NCBI GenBank assembly: GCA_018065965.1
Contig: JAGHSH010000265.1
Location: 1-9,047, forward strand
Source: Candidatus Apopatocola equi
GTDB lineage: Bacteria > Bacillota > Clostridia > Oscillospirales > Oscillospiraceae
Length of the DNA stretch: 9,047 bases
Direction of reading: 5' to 3'
Shown: positions 1 to 6,136 of the stretch, piece after piece
How positions within the stretch are numbered: the first letter of the stretch is position 1
Layout: each line of letters begins with the position of its first letter
Notes under the pieces: model-generated
Seen by the model: the letters and a program-made list of their open reading frames with translations, nothing else
The model's database searches: none
Told to the model about the DNA's origin: nothing
Made by a program: the position numbers and the translations under genes

Positions 1-178
1 CTTTCCAGCTCTCAAAAGAATTTTCTTTTAATCGATCCGTTTCCGAATCGAAGAACCCTTCATCTGGTGCTTATTTGCATAAGCTATATCTTACATTGTT
101 CAATTTACAAGGTACACAATTTTTCGCCCTCTCGGTGCCCCGCTTTTGTTCTTTCCGTGGGGGCTCTCCGTGAGAGCT
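1..178 (-). other. Probable rRNA operon leader (5' part of a 16S precursor transcript)
   Basis: Read on the minus strand, this AT-rich stretch follows a strong promoter and has no convincing reading frame. It contains a segment (minus strand of 95-115, reading TACCTTGTAAATTGAACAAT) that resembles the boxA-like ACCTTGAAAA.TGAA sequence found in clostridial rRNA leaders and spacers. Several small hairpins are present: 163-177 (6-bp stem, 3-nt loop) right at the predicted 5' end, 69-84 (6-bp stem, 4-nt loop), and 32-51 (8-bp stem with one G-U pair, closed by a GAAA tetraloop in the minus-strand RNA). Structured, boxA-bearing, non-coding leaders of 150-250 nt are typical before 16S genes. The 16S gene itself would lie beyond the left edge and is not visible, so the assignment is inference. 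Another highly expressed stable RNA is the main alternative. Confidence 0.6.
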
Positions 179-183
179 TGTTA

Positions 184-212
184 ATAATAACACCGAGTCT
201 TTCGTTTGTCAA
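184..212 (-). promoter_or_regulatory. Strong sigma-A promoter, rRNA type
   Basis: On the minus strand a perfect -35 TTGACA (207-212) is followed by exactly 17 nt (190-206) and a -10 TATTAT (184-189), one base from consensus. Transcription should begin near 177-178 and run left, away from the gerK genes. Near-consensus boxes with optimal spacing and an AT-rich upstream element are typical of rRNA promoters. Confidence 0.8.
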
Positions 213-245
213 GCACTTTTTTCGATTTTTTTCAGTTTTTCTGAA
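213..245 (-). promoter_or_regulatory. Phased A-tracts (UP element) upstream of the rRNA-type promoter
   Basis: Immediately upstream of the -35 box, the minus strand carries three A-tracts (plus-strand T-runs at 217-222, 226-232 and 236-240) spaced by about one helical turn. Such tracts are bound by the C-terminal domain of the RNA polymerase alpha subunit and raise the output of rRNA promoters. Their position and phasing are seen directly; the function is inferred. Confidence 0.6.
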
Positions 246-261
246 AGATCTTTTTGTGCCC

Positions 262-292
262 TGCATAGGAGCTCTGAAACCGGTTCATACTG
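262..292 (+). promoter_or_regulatory. Candidate sigma-G (forespore) promoter for the gerK operon
   Basis: TGCATA at 262-267 contains GCATA, matching the sigma-G -35 consensus GHATR. After an 18-nt spacer comes CATACTG at 286-292, which matches six of seven positions of the sigma-G -10 consensus CATWHTA. Germination receptor operons are known to be transcribed by sigma-G in the forespore, so the position just ahead of gerKA makes sense. The predicted transcription start (about 299) falls beside the only in-frame ATG of gerKA at 298. That is awkward and is raised as a finding. Confidence 0.45.
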
Positions 293-297
293 CTCTT

Positions 298-1763
298 ATG
301 CATAAACGAACTGACTCAAGTGGGCGTATTATACCCGCTTCCAAAGCAAAATACAAGGGGTTTTTTCAGTTTTCTTCAAATTATTTTTCTCCCCTTCTCC
401 TCTCTCTCCGACGCCTTTTCTGCGGCTGTGCCGACTTCAGCTGCGAGTGGCGCCAGCTGGGCTCCTTTTCCCTGCCTGTCTGCCGTTTCGAGGGGCTATG
501 CTCCGGCAGCGAGGTCTCCGATTTTATCCTCCGTCCCCTTTCCGCTCTGCACTGCACTTCTCCGCAGCTGCTCTATGCGCAGCTATGCGGGGGTTCCCTG
601 TGGGCCATGGGGATGGAAGAACGGACGACAGCAGAGGAGCTTGCTGAGGATCTGCTGCAGGGGCGCTGCGTACTTCTCCTCCCCTTTGCCGCGCTTTCCT
701 TCGATACCCGCTCCCAGACGTCCCGCAGCGTTGAGGAGCCGGTGCTGGAGCGTTCCCTGCTGGGCCCCCGTGACTCCTTCACGGAGCATTACCGCACCAA
801 CACGGCTCTGCTGCGCAGTCATCTGCGCACCTCTGCGCTGAAGCTCACGGAAGTGAGCGTCGGTACGGCGTCCTCCTGCCGCGTGGGCATTGTCTTTCTG
901 GCCGGTCACGGCGGGGAGGACTACGCGAAGAGCGTCTGCCGCACGCTTCGCTCTGCGCCCGTCGCGGCGGTCACCTCTCTCGGAGATCTGGAAGCCCTTC
1001 TCGCCCCCTCTCACCGGGGCGCATTTCCGCAGTTTCACGCCACGGAGCGTCCCGACCGGATGGCGCGGCATCTGCTGGAGGGCCGTGTGGGTATTCTCTG
1101 CGACGGTCTGCCCTGCGCGCTGCTGGCTCCCTGCACGCTGCCGGAGCTTATGCGCGTGGCGGAGGATCGCTCCTCCCATGCTCTCTCCGCCTCGGTGCTG
1201 CTGATGCTGCGGTGGATGGCGCTGCTGCTGGCCTTGCTGCTGCCGGCGCTCTATCTCTCCGTGGCGCTCTACCATCAGGAGCTGCTGCCCTTTGAGCTGC
1301 TGCAGAGCATCATTGAGGCCAAGCAGCAGGTACCTTTTACACCGCCGCAGAGATCCTCGGTATGCTGGGCGCCTTTGCCCTGCTGCAGGAGGCGGGCTAC
1401 CGGCTGCCGGAGGGCGCCGGCAGCAGCGTGAGCATCATCGGCAGTCTGATCGTCGGGCAGTCCGCTGTGGACGCCCGGGTGGTCAGTCCCATTGCGGTGA
1501 TCGTGGTGGCAATCTCCGGCATTGCGGGCTACACGCTCCCGGACAGGAGTCTGGAGGCAGCTCTGCGGCTCTGGCGGTTTCTGCTGGTGCTCTGTGCGCT
1601 CTGCCTGGGCATCTACGGGGTAATGGGCGGCTTTCTCCTGCTGCTCTGGCAGCTCTGCGGCATGGAGAATCAGGGCGTGTCCTATCTCTATCCCCTGTGC
1701 GACGGCGAGCGCCGCTACCGGAACACCTTTCTGCGTATGCCTTTGAGGAGAAAACGTCCATGA
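298..1763 (+). pseudogene. gerKA: Spore germination receptor A subunit (GerA/GerKA family), interrupted by a -1 frameshift
   Basis: This is the A subunit of a Ger-type nutrient germinant receptor of the inner spore membrane. Counting from ATG 298, family landmarks are visible: SVEEP (144-148), GPRDSF (156-161), an N.xLLR segment (168-173), TERPD (249-253) and GRVGILCDG (262-270). A long hydrophobic segment (about 300-325) and LYHQELLP follow. The frame is lost after VPF at 1338 and stops at 1431. The rest of the family domain (LLQEAGYRLP, SIIGSLIVGQSAVDA, SPIAVIVVAISGIAGY, two more membrane segments) continues in the -1 frame to the TGA at 1761-1763. One extra T in the TTTT run at 1335-1338 would restore a protein of about 488 residues, the family's usual size. 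It overlaps gerKC by 4 nt. The start is uncertain: 298 is the only in-frame ATG before 607 and has no good ribosome binding site. The family is certain; whether the break is real or a sequencing error is open. Confidence 0.85.
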
Positions 1764-2674
1764 AGCACGAAAAACGGAAAATGACCTGCTGCCTCCTCCT
1801 GCTGCTCTCTCTGACCGGCTGCCGGGTACGGGACACCGCCCGACTGCGGAGCGTGGAGACCATGGGCATTGACCTGCGCCCCGGAGAGCTCGTCCTGTCC
1901 GTATCCACCGGGGCGGGCACGGAGGAGCTGCCTTCGCTGCATTTGAGCGCCGCCGGGAGCAGCATCCATGACTGCATGGCAAAGCTGGAGCAGGGCGCGG
2001 AGGGGCAGGAGCTGTTCTATTCCCACCTGCGCTTTCTGGTGCTGGGCGAGAGTGCCGCGAAGGAGCTCTGCACCCTGCTGGATTTTTTTGAGCGCGCTCC
2101 GGAGCTGCGGCTGACGCTGCCGGTCTATACCGTCCGGGGCGAAGCGGAGCCCCTCGTCACGGACGAAGAAAGCGAAATCGGCGGGCTGCTCCGCTCCCTG
2201 GAGCGCAGCGGCAAACAGACGGGGCTCTGCACCGTGCCGACGCTGCTGGAGGCAGACCGAGGTCTGCGGCAGGACGCCGCGGCGCTCTGTGCCGCCGTCC
2301 GTGACGGTGAGCTTACCGGCTATGCCCTGCTGCGCCCTGGGGAGCCGCCCCGCTTCAGCAGCGCTGAGGAGGCCCTGGGGCTAACCTTATTATATAAGGG
2401 ACTCCGCTACGCGGCCTTCACCGTGGAGCTTCCCCGCGGGTATGCCGTGGTGGAAACGCAGAATTACCGCAGCGGAAGCCGCCGCCCCTGTGCCTATACG
2501 CTCCGGGAGCTGAGCGGAGAGAGCAGTACGGCAGAGCTGAACGCCGCCGTGAGCGCCAGGCTGGAGGCAGCGGAACGCGCGGCGCTGGCCTTTCTCGGCT
2601 CGGCTGCTTCTCCCCCGCCCTGCCGCGCAGAGCTGAAACGGGGATATGACCTCACAGGGGGCGGCAGCCCATGA
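1760..2674 (+). CDS. gerKC: Spore germination lipoprotein (GerKC, Ger(x)C family)
   Basis: This is the C subunit of the germinant receptor, a lipoprotein expected on the outer face of the inner spore membrane. The ATG at 1760 is chosen because GAGGAG (1745-1750) sits 9 nt upstream and because it overlaps the gerKA stop as ATGA. Residues 1-20 form a basic then hydrophobic lipoprotein signal peptide ending in the lipobox LTGC, with Cys21 as the expected diacylglycerol site. Residues 84-100 (ELFYSHLRFLVLGESAA) match the family's conserved YSHL...GE stretch, followed by a dimension typical of the N-terminal half (LLDFFERAPELRL). At 304 residues it is shorter than the usual 370-400; the C-terminal end seems reduced. 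The mature part carries several cysteines besides Cys21. The open frame upstream of 1760 is only a shadow of gerKA. Confidence 0.85.
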   Translation: MKHEKRKMTCCLLLLLSLTGCRVRDTARLRSVETMGIDLRPGELVLSVSTGAGTEELPSLHLSAAGSSIHDCMAKLEQGAEGQELFYSHLRFLVLGESAAKELCTLLDFFERAPELRLTLPVYTVRGEAEPLVTDEESEIGGLLRSLERSGKQTGLCTVPTLLEADRGLRQDAAALCAAVRDGELTGYALLRPGEPPRFSSAEEALGLTLLYKGLRYAAFTVELPRGYAVVETQNYRSGSRRPCAYTLRELSGESSTAELNAAVSARLEAAERAALAFLGSAASPPPCRAELKRGYDLTGGGSP

Positions 2675-3738
2675 ACAAACCCTTACAGCGCACGCAGCTC
2701 AATACGCTGCTGACCGTTTCGCTGCTCTCGCCGCTGATCCGGCAGATGCCCACCGCCGTTGTCCGCTCTGCCGGGGCGGGGGCATGGCTCTCGGCACTGC
2801 CGGCGGTGCCGGTGCTGCTGGCGCTGGGATGGATGAACTGCGATCTGCTGCGGGGTCGGGATCTGTTCACCGCCCTTGAGCAGAGCTTCGGGCGGCGGCT
2901 CGGCAGAGTATTTGTGTGGCTGATCACCGGTTGGCTGCTGTTTTATCTGGGCTTCGTGCTCCGCAGCGGAGCGGATCGCTTTGTGACCACGGTGTACCCG
3001 GAGCACAGCGTGTGGGTGTTCGTGGCGGTACTCTCCGCCATGGCGCTCATCATCCAGACGGGCACGCTCCGGCAGCTGGGGCGGATGGGACAGGCCGTAG
3101 AGCCCTTTCTCCTCTTCTTTTTTCTCGTTCTGCCCTTTCTGGTGCTGCCGCAGGTAGAATGGGCGCAGGTCAGACCGGAGAAGGGCGACCTGCCCGGACT
3201 GCTGCGGGGCATCTTCCCCATTGCCGACACTCTCTGCGTAGCGGTGTACGGCGGCTTTCTGGAGGACAGAACGGAGGGAGAATGTTCCCTGTCCTCGCTG
3301 CTGCGTCCCCTGCTGGCGCTGACGGCGCTCACGGCACTGCTGTGCCTTTCAACGGTGGGGGTATTTGGGGTCAGCCTGACGGAGGAGCTGTATTATCCCT
3401 TCTTTGTGCTGCTGCGGAATGTGCAGCTTACAGGCTTTCTGGAGCGTGTGGAGGCGGCGCTGGTGGCGCAGTGGGCGGCGGTGGATCTGATCCTCTGCTC
3501 GCTGCTGCTGTGGATCTGCCAGCGGAATCTCAGCAGACTGGGCTTCTTCCCGGAGCGGAAAGGAATACGGCTGGGGCTGTGTCTGCTTCTTGCCCTGAGT
3601 GCCGCCCTGCTTTGTGCCGGAAGCTCCTATGCCCTGCTGCAGCTGACGGAGCGCGTGGTACCGCCGGTGAACGCGGCGCTGGTGTTCGTCCTCGTGCCCC
3701 TGTGCTGGGGCGTGGGGAAAGTCAAGAGTCGGGGGTAA
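2671..3738 (+). CDS. gerKB: Spore germination membrane protein (GerKB, APC-superfamily B subunit)
   Basis: This is the integral membrane B subunit of the germinant receptor, related to amino acid-polyamine-organocation transporters and thought to take part in germinant recognition. The 355-residue length fits the family (about 360). Around ten hydrophobic segments can be seen, roughly at residues 11-30, 36-55, 80-98, 113-129, 143-160, 180-196, 210-233, 268-284, 300-320 and 333-348. The start LQRTQLNTLLTVSLL matches the family's threonine/serine-rich first helix. YPFFVLLRNVQLTGFLERVEA (about 242-262) matches the conserved YP...R...GFLERxxA region. The ATG overlaps the gerKC stop (ATGA), and AGGGGG at 2656-2661 gives a ribosome binding site 9 nt upstream, so the two genes are translationally coupled. 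The order A-C-B is that of gerK in Bacillus subtilis. No D subunit gene follows. Confidence 0.87.
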   Translation: MNKPLQRTQLNTLLTVSLLSPLIRQMPTAVVRSAGAGAWLSALPAVPVLLALGWMNCDLLRGRDLFTALEQSFGRRLGRVFVWLITGWLLFYLGFVLRSGADRFVTTVYPEHSVWVFVAVLSAMALIIQTGTLRQLGRMGQAVEPFLLFFFLVLPFLVLPQVEWAQVRPEKGDLPGLLRGIFPIADTLCVAVYGGFLEDRTEGECSLSSLLRPLLALTALTALLCLSTVGVFGVSLTEELYYPFFVLLRNVQLTGFLERVEAALVAQWAAVDLILCSLLLWICQRNLSRLGFFPERKGIRLGLCLLLALSAALLCAGSSYALLQLTERVVPPVNAALVFVLVPLCWGVGKVKSRG

Positions 3739-3804
3739 GGATCACAGCTAAACATCCCTTTTCCCATCGCCGCAGCGCGCTGCTGTGTCTCACTTTCAGC
3801 CCCC

Positions 3805-3836
3805 CTCATTCTCTTTCTCGGCAGAAAGAGAATGAG
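3805..3836. other. Perfect 14-bp inverted repeat (hairpin) after gerKB
   Basis: The arm CTCATTCTCTTTCT (3805-3818) is matched exactly by its reverse complement at 3823-3836 around a 4-nt CGGC loop. It lies 66 nt after the gerKB stop, so it could end or stabilise the gerK transcript. No T-run follows on either strand, so it is not a classical intrinsic terminator. Confidence 0.7.
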
Positions 3837-3870
3837 CGCCGCTGAGCGGTGGAGAAGAGAACAGAGGCTC

Positions 3871-3887
3871 GGCGGCAAAATGCCGCC
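3871..3887. other. Short GC hairpin with GCGGCA-N3-TGCCGC core, copy 1
   Basis: A 7-bp stem (3871-3877 with 3881-3887) closes on an AAA loop. Its core GCGGCA-N3-TGCCGC recurs at 4064-4078. No T-run follows. Confidence 0.5.
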
Positions 3888-3946
3888 GTCGGAAGATCTG
3901 AATTTCTGCCTCTGTGACCGCTGCGTGTCTATGCGCTCCGGGAACC

Positions 3947-4001
3947 CTTCCGCTGCCGCTGCTTGCTGCTGATGATTACTTCTTTCCAGCGGCAGCGGAA
4001 G
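3947..4001. repeat. Perfect 15-bp inverted repeat with a 25-nt centre
   Basis: CTTCCGCTGCCGCTG at 3947-3961 is matched exactly in reverse complement at 3987-4001, separated by 25 nt. A perfect match of this length is unlikely by chance in a spacer. It could form a large stem-loop in either transcript or be the remnant of a small repeat element. No coding frame or target duplication was seen around it. Confidence 0.6.
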
Positions 4002-4061
4002 TCCTCCCGGGATGTATAGACAATTGAGGAAAGCCCAAAGGCAGAATGTGGAAGTTTCCGA

Positions 4062-4080
4062 CCGCGGCAGAGTGCCGCGG
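4062..4080. other. Short GC hairpin with GCGGCA-N3-TGCCGC core, copy 2
   Basis: An 8-bp stem (4062-4069 with 4073-4080) closes on a GAG loop. It shares the core of the hairpin at 3871-3887. Confidence 0.5.
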
Positions 4081-4093
4081 GGATATCCGCATG

Positions 4094-4137
4094 AAAAAAG
4101 GGTCGCTGCAAAAGGAAAAATTGCAGCGAACCTTTTT
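4094..4137. terminator. Bidirectional intrinsic terminator between gerK and asnS
   Basis: A 9-bp stem TCGCTGCAA (4103-4111) pairs with TTGCAGCGA (4121-4129). It extends by GG/CC across a one-base bulge at 4130, and its flanks are AAAAAA (4094-4099) and TTTTT (4133-4137). On the minus strand the stem is followed by a U-run 18 nt past the asnS stop, the ordinary layout of a Rho-independent terminator. On the plus strand the T-run at 4133-4137 lets it also stop transcripts coming from gerKB. Confidence 0.8.
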
Positions 4138-4154
4138 CAGATTTTTGATTTGGA

Positions 4155-5549
4155 TCAGAATTCGGCGTTGCCCACCGTGCGGGGGTGGAGCTCCACATCG
4201 CGGATGTTGGAGGCGCCGGTCAGGTACATGACCATGCGCTCGAAGCCCAGACCGAAGCCCGCGTGACGGCAGGAGCCGTAGCGGCGCAGATCCAGATACC
4301 ACCAGTAATCCTCTTCCTTCAGACCAAGCTCGGCCATGCGCTTGGTGAGCACATCCAGACGCTCCTCGCGCTGGCTGCCGCCGATGAGCTCGCCGATGCC
4401 GGGAACCAGGCAGTCGGCAGCGGCAACGGTCTTGCCGTCGTCGTTCAGGCGCATATAGAAAGCCTTGATGTCCTTGGGATAGTCGGTGACGAAGAGGGGC
4501 TTCTTGAAAATCTCCTCGGTGAGGTAGCGCTCGTGCTCGCTCTGCAGGTCGATGCCCCATTCCACAGGATACTCGAACTGCTTACCGCTCTTCTTCAGCA
4601 GCTCCACGGCCTCGGTATAGGTCACGCGGCCGAAATCGGAGTTCATCACGTGCTCCAGCCGCTCCTTGAGTCCCTTGTCAATAAAGGAGTTGCAGAATTC
4701 GATCTCCTGGGGGCAGCGCTCCAGCGTGCGCCGGATGATATACTTGACCATGGCTTCCATGCATTCCAGATCGCCCTCCAGATCGCAGAAGGCCATTTCG
4801 GGCTCGATCATCCAGAACTCGGCGGCGTGGCGGGCGGTGTTGGAGTTCTCGGCGCGGAAGGTGGGGCCGAAGGTATACACATCGCCGAAGGCCATGGCGA
4901 AGTTCTCGGCGTTGAGCTGACCGGAAACGGTCAGGTTGGTGGCCTTGCCGAAGAAGTCCTTGCTGTCGTCCACGGTGCCGTCCTCTTTCAGAGGCAGGTT
5001 GTTCAGATCCAGCGTGGTCACCCGGAACATCTCGCCTGCGCCCTCGCAGTCGGAGCCGGTGATGAGGGGGGTGTTGATGTAGACGAAGCCCCGCTCCTGG
5101 AAGAACTCATGGATCGCCTGACCGGCCACAGAGCGGATGCGGAAGAAGGCGGAGAACATATTGGTGCGGGGACGCAGATGCTGCACCGTGCGCAGGAACT
5201 CCAGAGAGTGGCGCTTCTTCTGCAGGGGATAGTCGGGGGTGGATACGCCCTCGATCTCCACCTTGTCGGCCTTGAGCTCAAAGGGCTGCTTGGCCTCGGG
5301 AGTCAGCACAAGGGTGCCGGTAACGATGAAAGCAGCGCCCACATTCTGATGCACCAGCTCATCGTAATTATTGAGCTTCTCCTTTTCCAGAACCACCTGC
5401 ACGCCCTTGAAGGAGCTGCCGTCGTTCAGTTCGATGAAGCCGAAATTCTTCATATCACGGATGGTGCGGGCCCAGCCGCCCAGCGTGACGGTCGTTCCGC
5501 CGAATTTCTCGGCGTCGGCCCAGATTTCACTGGTATGTGTGCGCATCAT
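4155..5549 (-). CDS. asnS: Asparagine--tRNA ligase (AsnRS)
   Basis: This class IIb aminoacyl-tRNA synthetase joins asparagine to tRNA-Asn using ATP in the cytoplasm. It has 464 residues, the normal bacterial length (E. coli 466). The N-terminal OB-fold anticodon-binding domain covers about 20-105 (VTLGGWARTIRDMKNFGFIEL). The catalytic core holds motif 1 near 150-161 (RGFVYINTPLIT just after it), motif 2 with FRAENSNTARHAAEF (231-245) and motif 3 GFGLGFERMV (431-440). It ends with the family's GNAEF. Start: two ATGs sit in tandem (5549 and 5546). GAGGTG (5557-5562 on the minus strand) is 7 or 10 nt away, so either may be used. A sigma-A-like promoter at 5587-5615 and a terminator at 4094-4137 make it a unit that can be expressed alone, although read-through from rnhA is likely. 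No T-box fits in the roughly 30-nt leader. Confidence 0.96.
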   Translation of the reverse strand: MMRTHTSEIWADAEKFGGTTVTLGGWARTIRDMKNFGFIELNDGSSFKGVQVVLEKEKLNNYDELVHQNVGAAFIVTGTLVLTPEAKQPFELKADKVEIEGVSTPDYPLQKKRHSLEFLRTVQHLRPRTNMFSAFFRIRSVAGQAIHEFFQERGFVYINTPLITGSDCEGAGEMFRVTTLDLNNLPLKEDGTVDDSKDFFGKATNLTVSGQLNAENFAMAFGDVYTFGPTFRAENSNTARHAAEFWMIEPEMAFCDLEGDLECMEAMVKYIIRRTLERCPQEIEFCNSFIDKGLKERLEHVMNSDFGRVTYTEAVELLKKSGKQFEYPVEWGIDLQSEHERYLTEEIFKKPLFVTDYPKDIKAFYMRLNDDGKTVAAADCLVPGIGELIGGSQREERLDVLTKRMAELGLKEEDYWWYLDLRRYGSCRHAGFGLGFERMVMYLTGASNIRDVELHPRTVGNAEF

Positions 5550-5586
5550 AATTTTACACCTCTGTCAATTTGGTTTGGATTGGTTT

Positions 5587-5615
5587 ATTATAAGCAGGTT
5601 TTTACCGGATTTCAA
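5587..5615 (-). promoter_or_regulatory. Sigma-A-like promoter for asnS
   Basis: On the minus strand TTGAAA (5610-5615) is separated by exactly 17 nt from a perfect TATAAT (5587-5592). The -35 box overlaps the rnhA stop codon (5612-5614). Transcription would start near 5580, giving a leader of about 30 nt before asnS. Confidence 0.65.
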
Positions 5616-6046
5616 GCAAATTTTTCCCGCTCCGCCACGGCAAGTGCATCGCAGCGGTTGTTGTATTCGTTGTCCGCGTGGCCCTTGACCCAGTGCGCCT
5701 CCACGGTATGCTGCTGCAGCAGCGCATCCAGACGCTGCCACAGCTCCGGGTTCTTCAGCTCACCGTCCCGGCGCTTCCAGCCGCGCTTCTTCCAGTCCCG
5801 CAGCCAGCCGTTGTTCAGGGCGTTGCAGATATACTGGGAGTCGGAATAGAGCGTCACGGCGCAGCTCTCCTTCAGGCACTCCAGCGCGGAGATCACGCCC
5901 AGCAGCTCCATGCGGTTATTGGTGGTCTGCGCCTCGCCGCCGGAAAGCTCCTTTTCGGCGCTGCCGTAGCGCAGGATGGCCGGCCAGCCGCCGGAGCCGG
6001 GGTTGCCGGAGCAGGCGCCGTCGGTATAGAGAATAACGGATTTCAT
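5612..6046 (-). CDS. rnhA: Ribonuclease HI
   Basis: RNase HI cleaves the RNA strand of RNA:DNA hybrids, removing R-loops and primer remnants. At 144 residues it has the usual length (E. coli 155). All four catalytic acids are present: Asp9 in YTDGACSGNPG, Glu47 in TTNNRMEL, Asp69 in YSDSQY and Asp133 in NNRCDALA. The active-site loop histidine is His123 in VKGHAD. The basic handle region (WLRDWKKRGWKRRDG, about 81-95) is kept, as in the E. coli type. The ATG at 6044-6046 is supported by AAAGGA (6053-6058) 6 nt upstream. It lies 90 nt after gyrA and 62 nt before asnS on the same strand, so it is probably transcribed with gyrA. The neighbourhood with gyrase is functionally sensible, since both limit R-loop and supercoiling problems. 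Confidence 0.95.
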   Translation of the reverse strand: MKSVILYTDGACSGNPGSGGWPAILRYGSAEKELSGGEAQTTNNRMELLGVISALECLKESCAVTLYSDSQYICNALNNGWLRDWKKRGWKRRDGELKNPELWQRLDALLQQHTVEAHWVKGHADNEYNNRCDALAVAEREKFA

Positions 6047-6136
6047 GGTTTGTCCTTTCGGTTGTCGCTCAGATATTTTTCGCTCTACGGTTTCGCAAAC
6101 CAGGGAAGCGGATGCGTGCGCAGAAATATGCTCTTC

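Larger units (their letters stand above)
3739..4093. other. Gene-free spacer with clustered hairpins
   Basis: Between the convergent gerKB and asnS genes I see no credible reading frame. Open frames entering this stretch lack family features and run into the genes on either side. The spacer contains a 12-bp palindrome (3772-3783), four further hairpins or inverted repeats listed separately, and the terminator at its right end. No tRNA or recognised small RNA was found. Confidence 0.7.

Noticed and set aside
1332..1341. A programmed -1 ribosomal slippage site in gerKA
   Set aside because: The sequence lacks an X-XXY-YYZ heptamer in the incoming frame, and no stimulatory structure or in-family precedent is known to me. 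A mutation or sequencing error is simpler.
1292..1759. Upstream extension of the gerKC reading frame
   Set aside because: The frame is open only because of high GC. The signal peptide, lipobox and ribosome binding site all place the start at ATG 1760.
4012..4266. A small plus-strand gene across the terminator
   Set aside because: It runs through the terminator into the antisense of asnS and has no ribosome binding site or family motif.
5550..5586. A T-box riboswitch before asnS
   Set aside because: The leader from the predicted promoter is only about 30 nt and has neither a specifier stem nor a T-box sequence.
4185..5849. A 554-codon open frame on the plus strand, antisense to asnS
   Set aside because: Same reason: it is the complement of a well-supported AsnRS gene and has no family features.
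6089..6101. Terminator between gyrA and rnhA
   Set aside because: Only a 5-bp stem (GGTTT/AAACC) with a 3-nt loop and no T-run; too weak to call.
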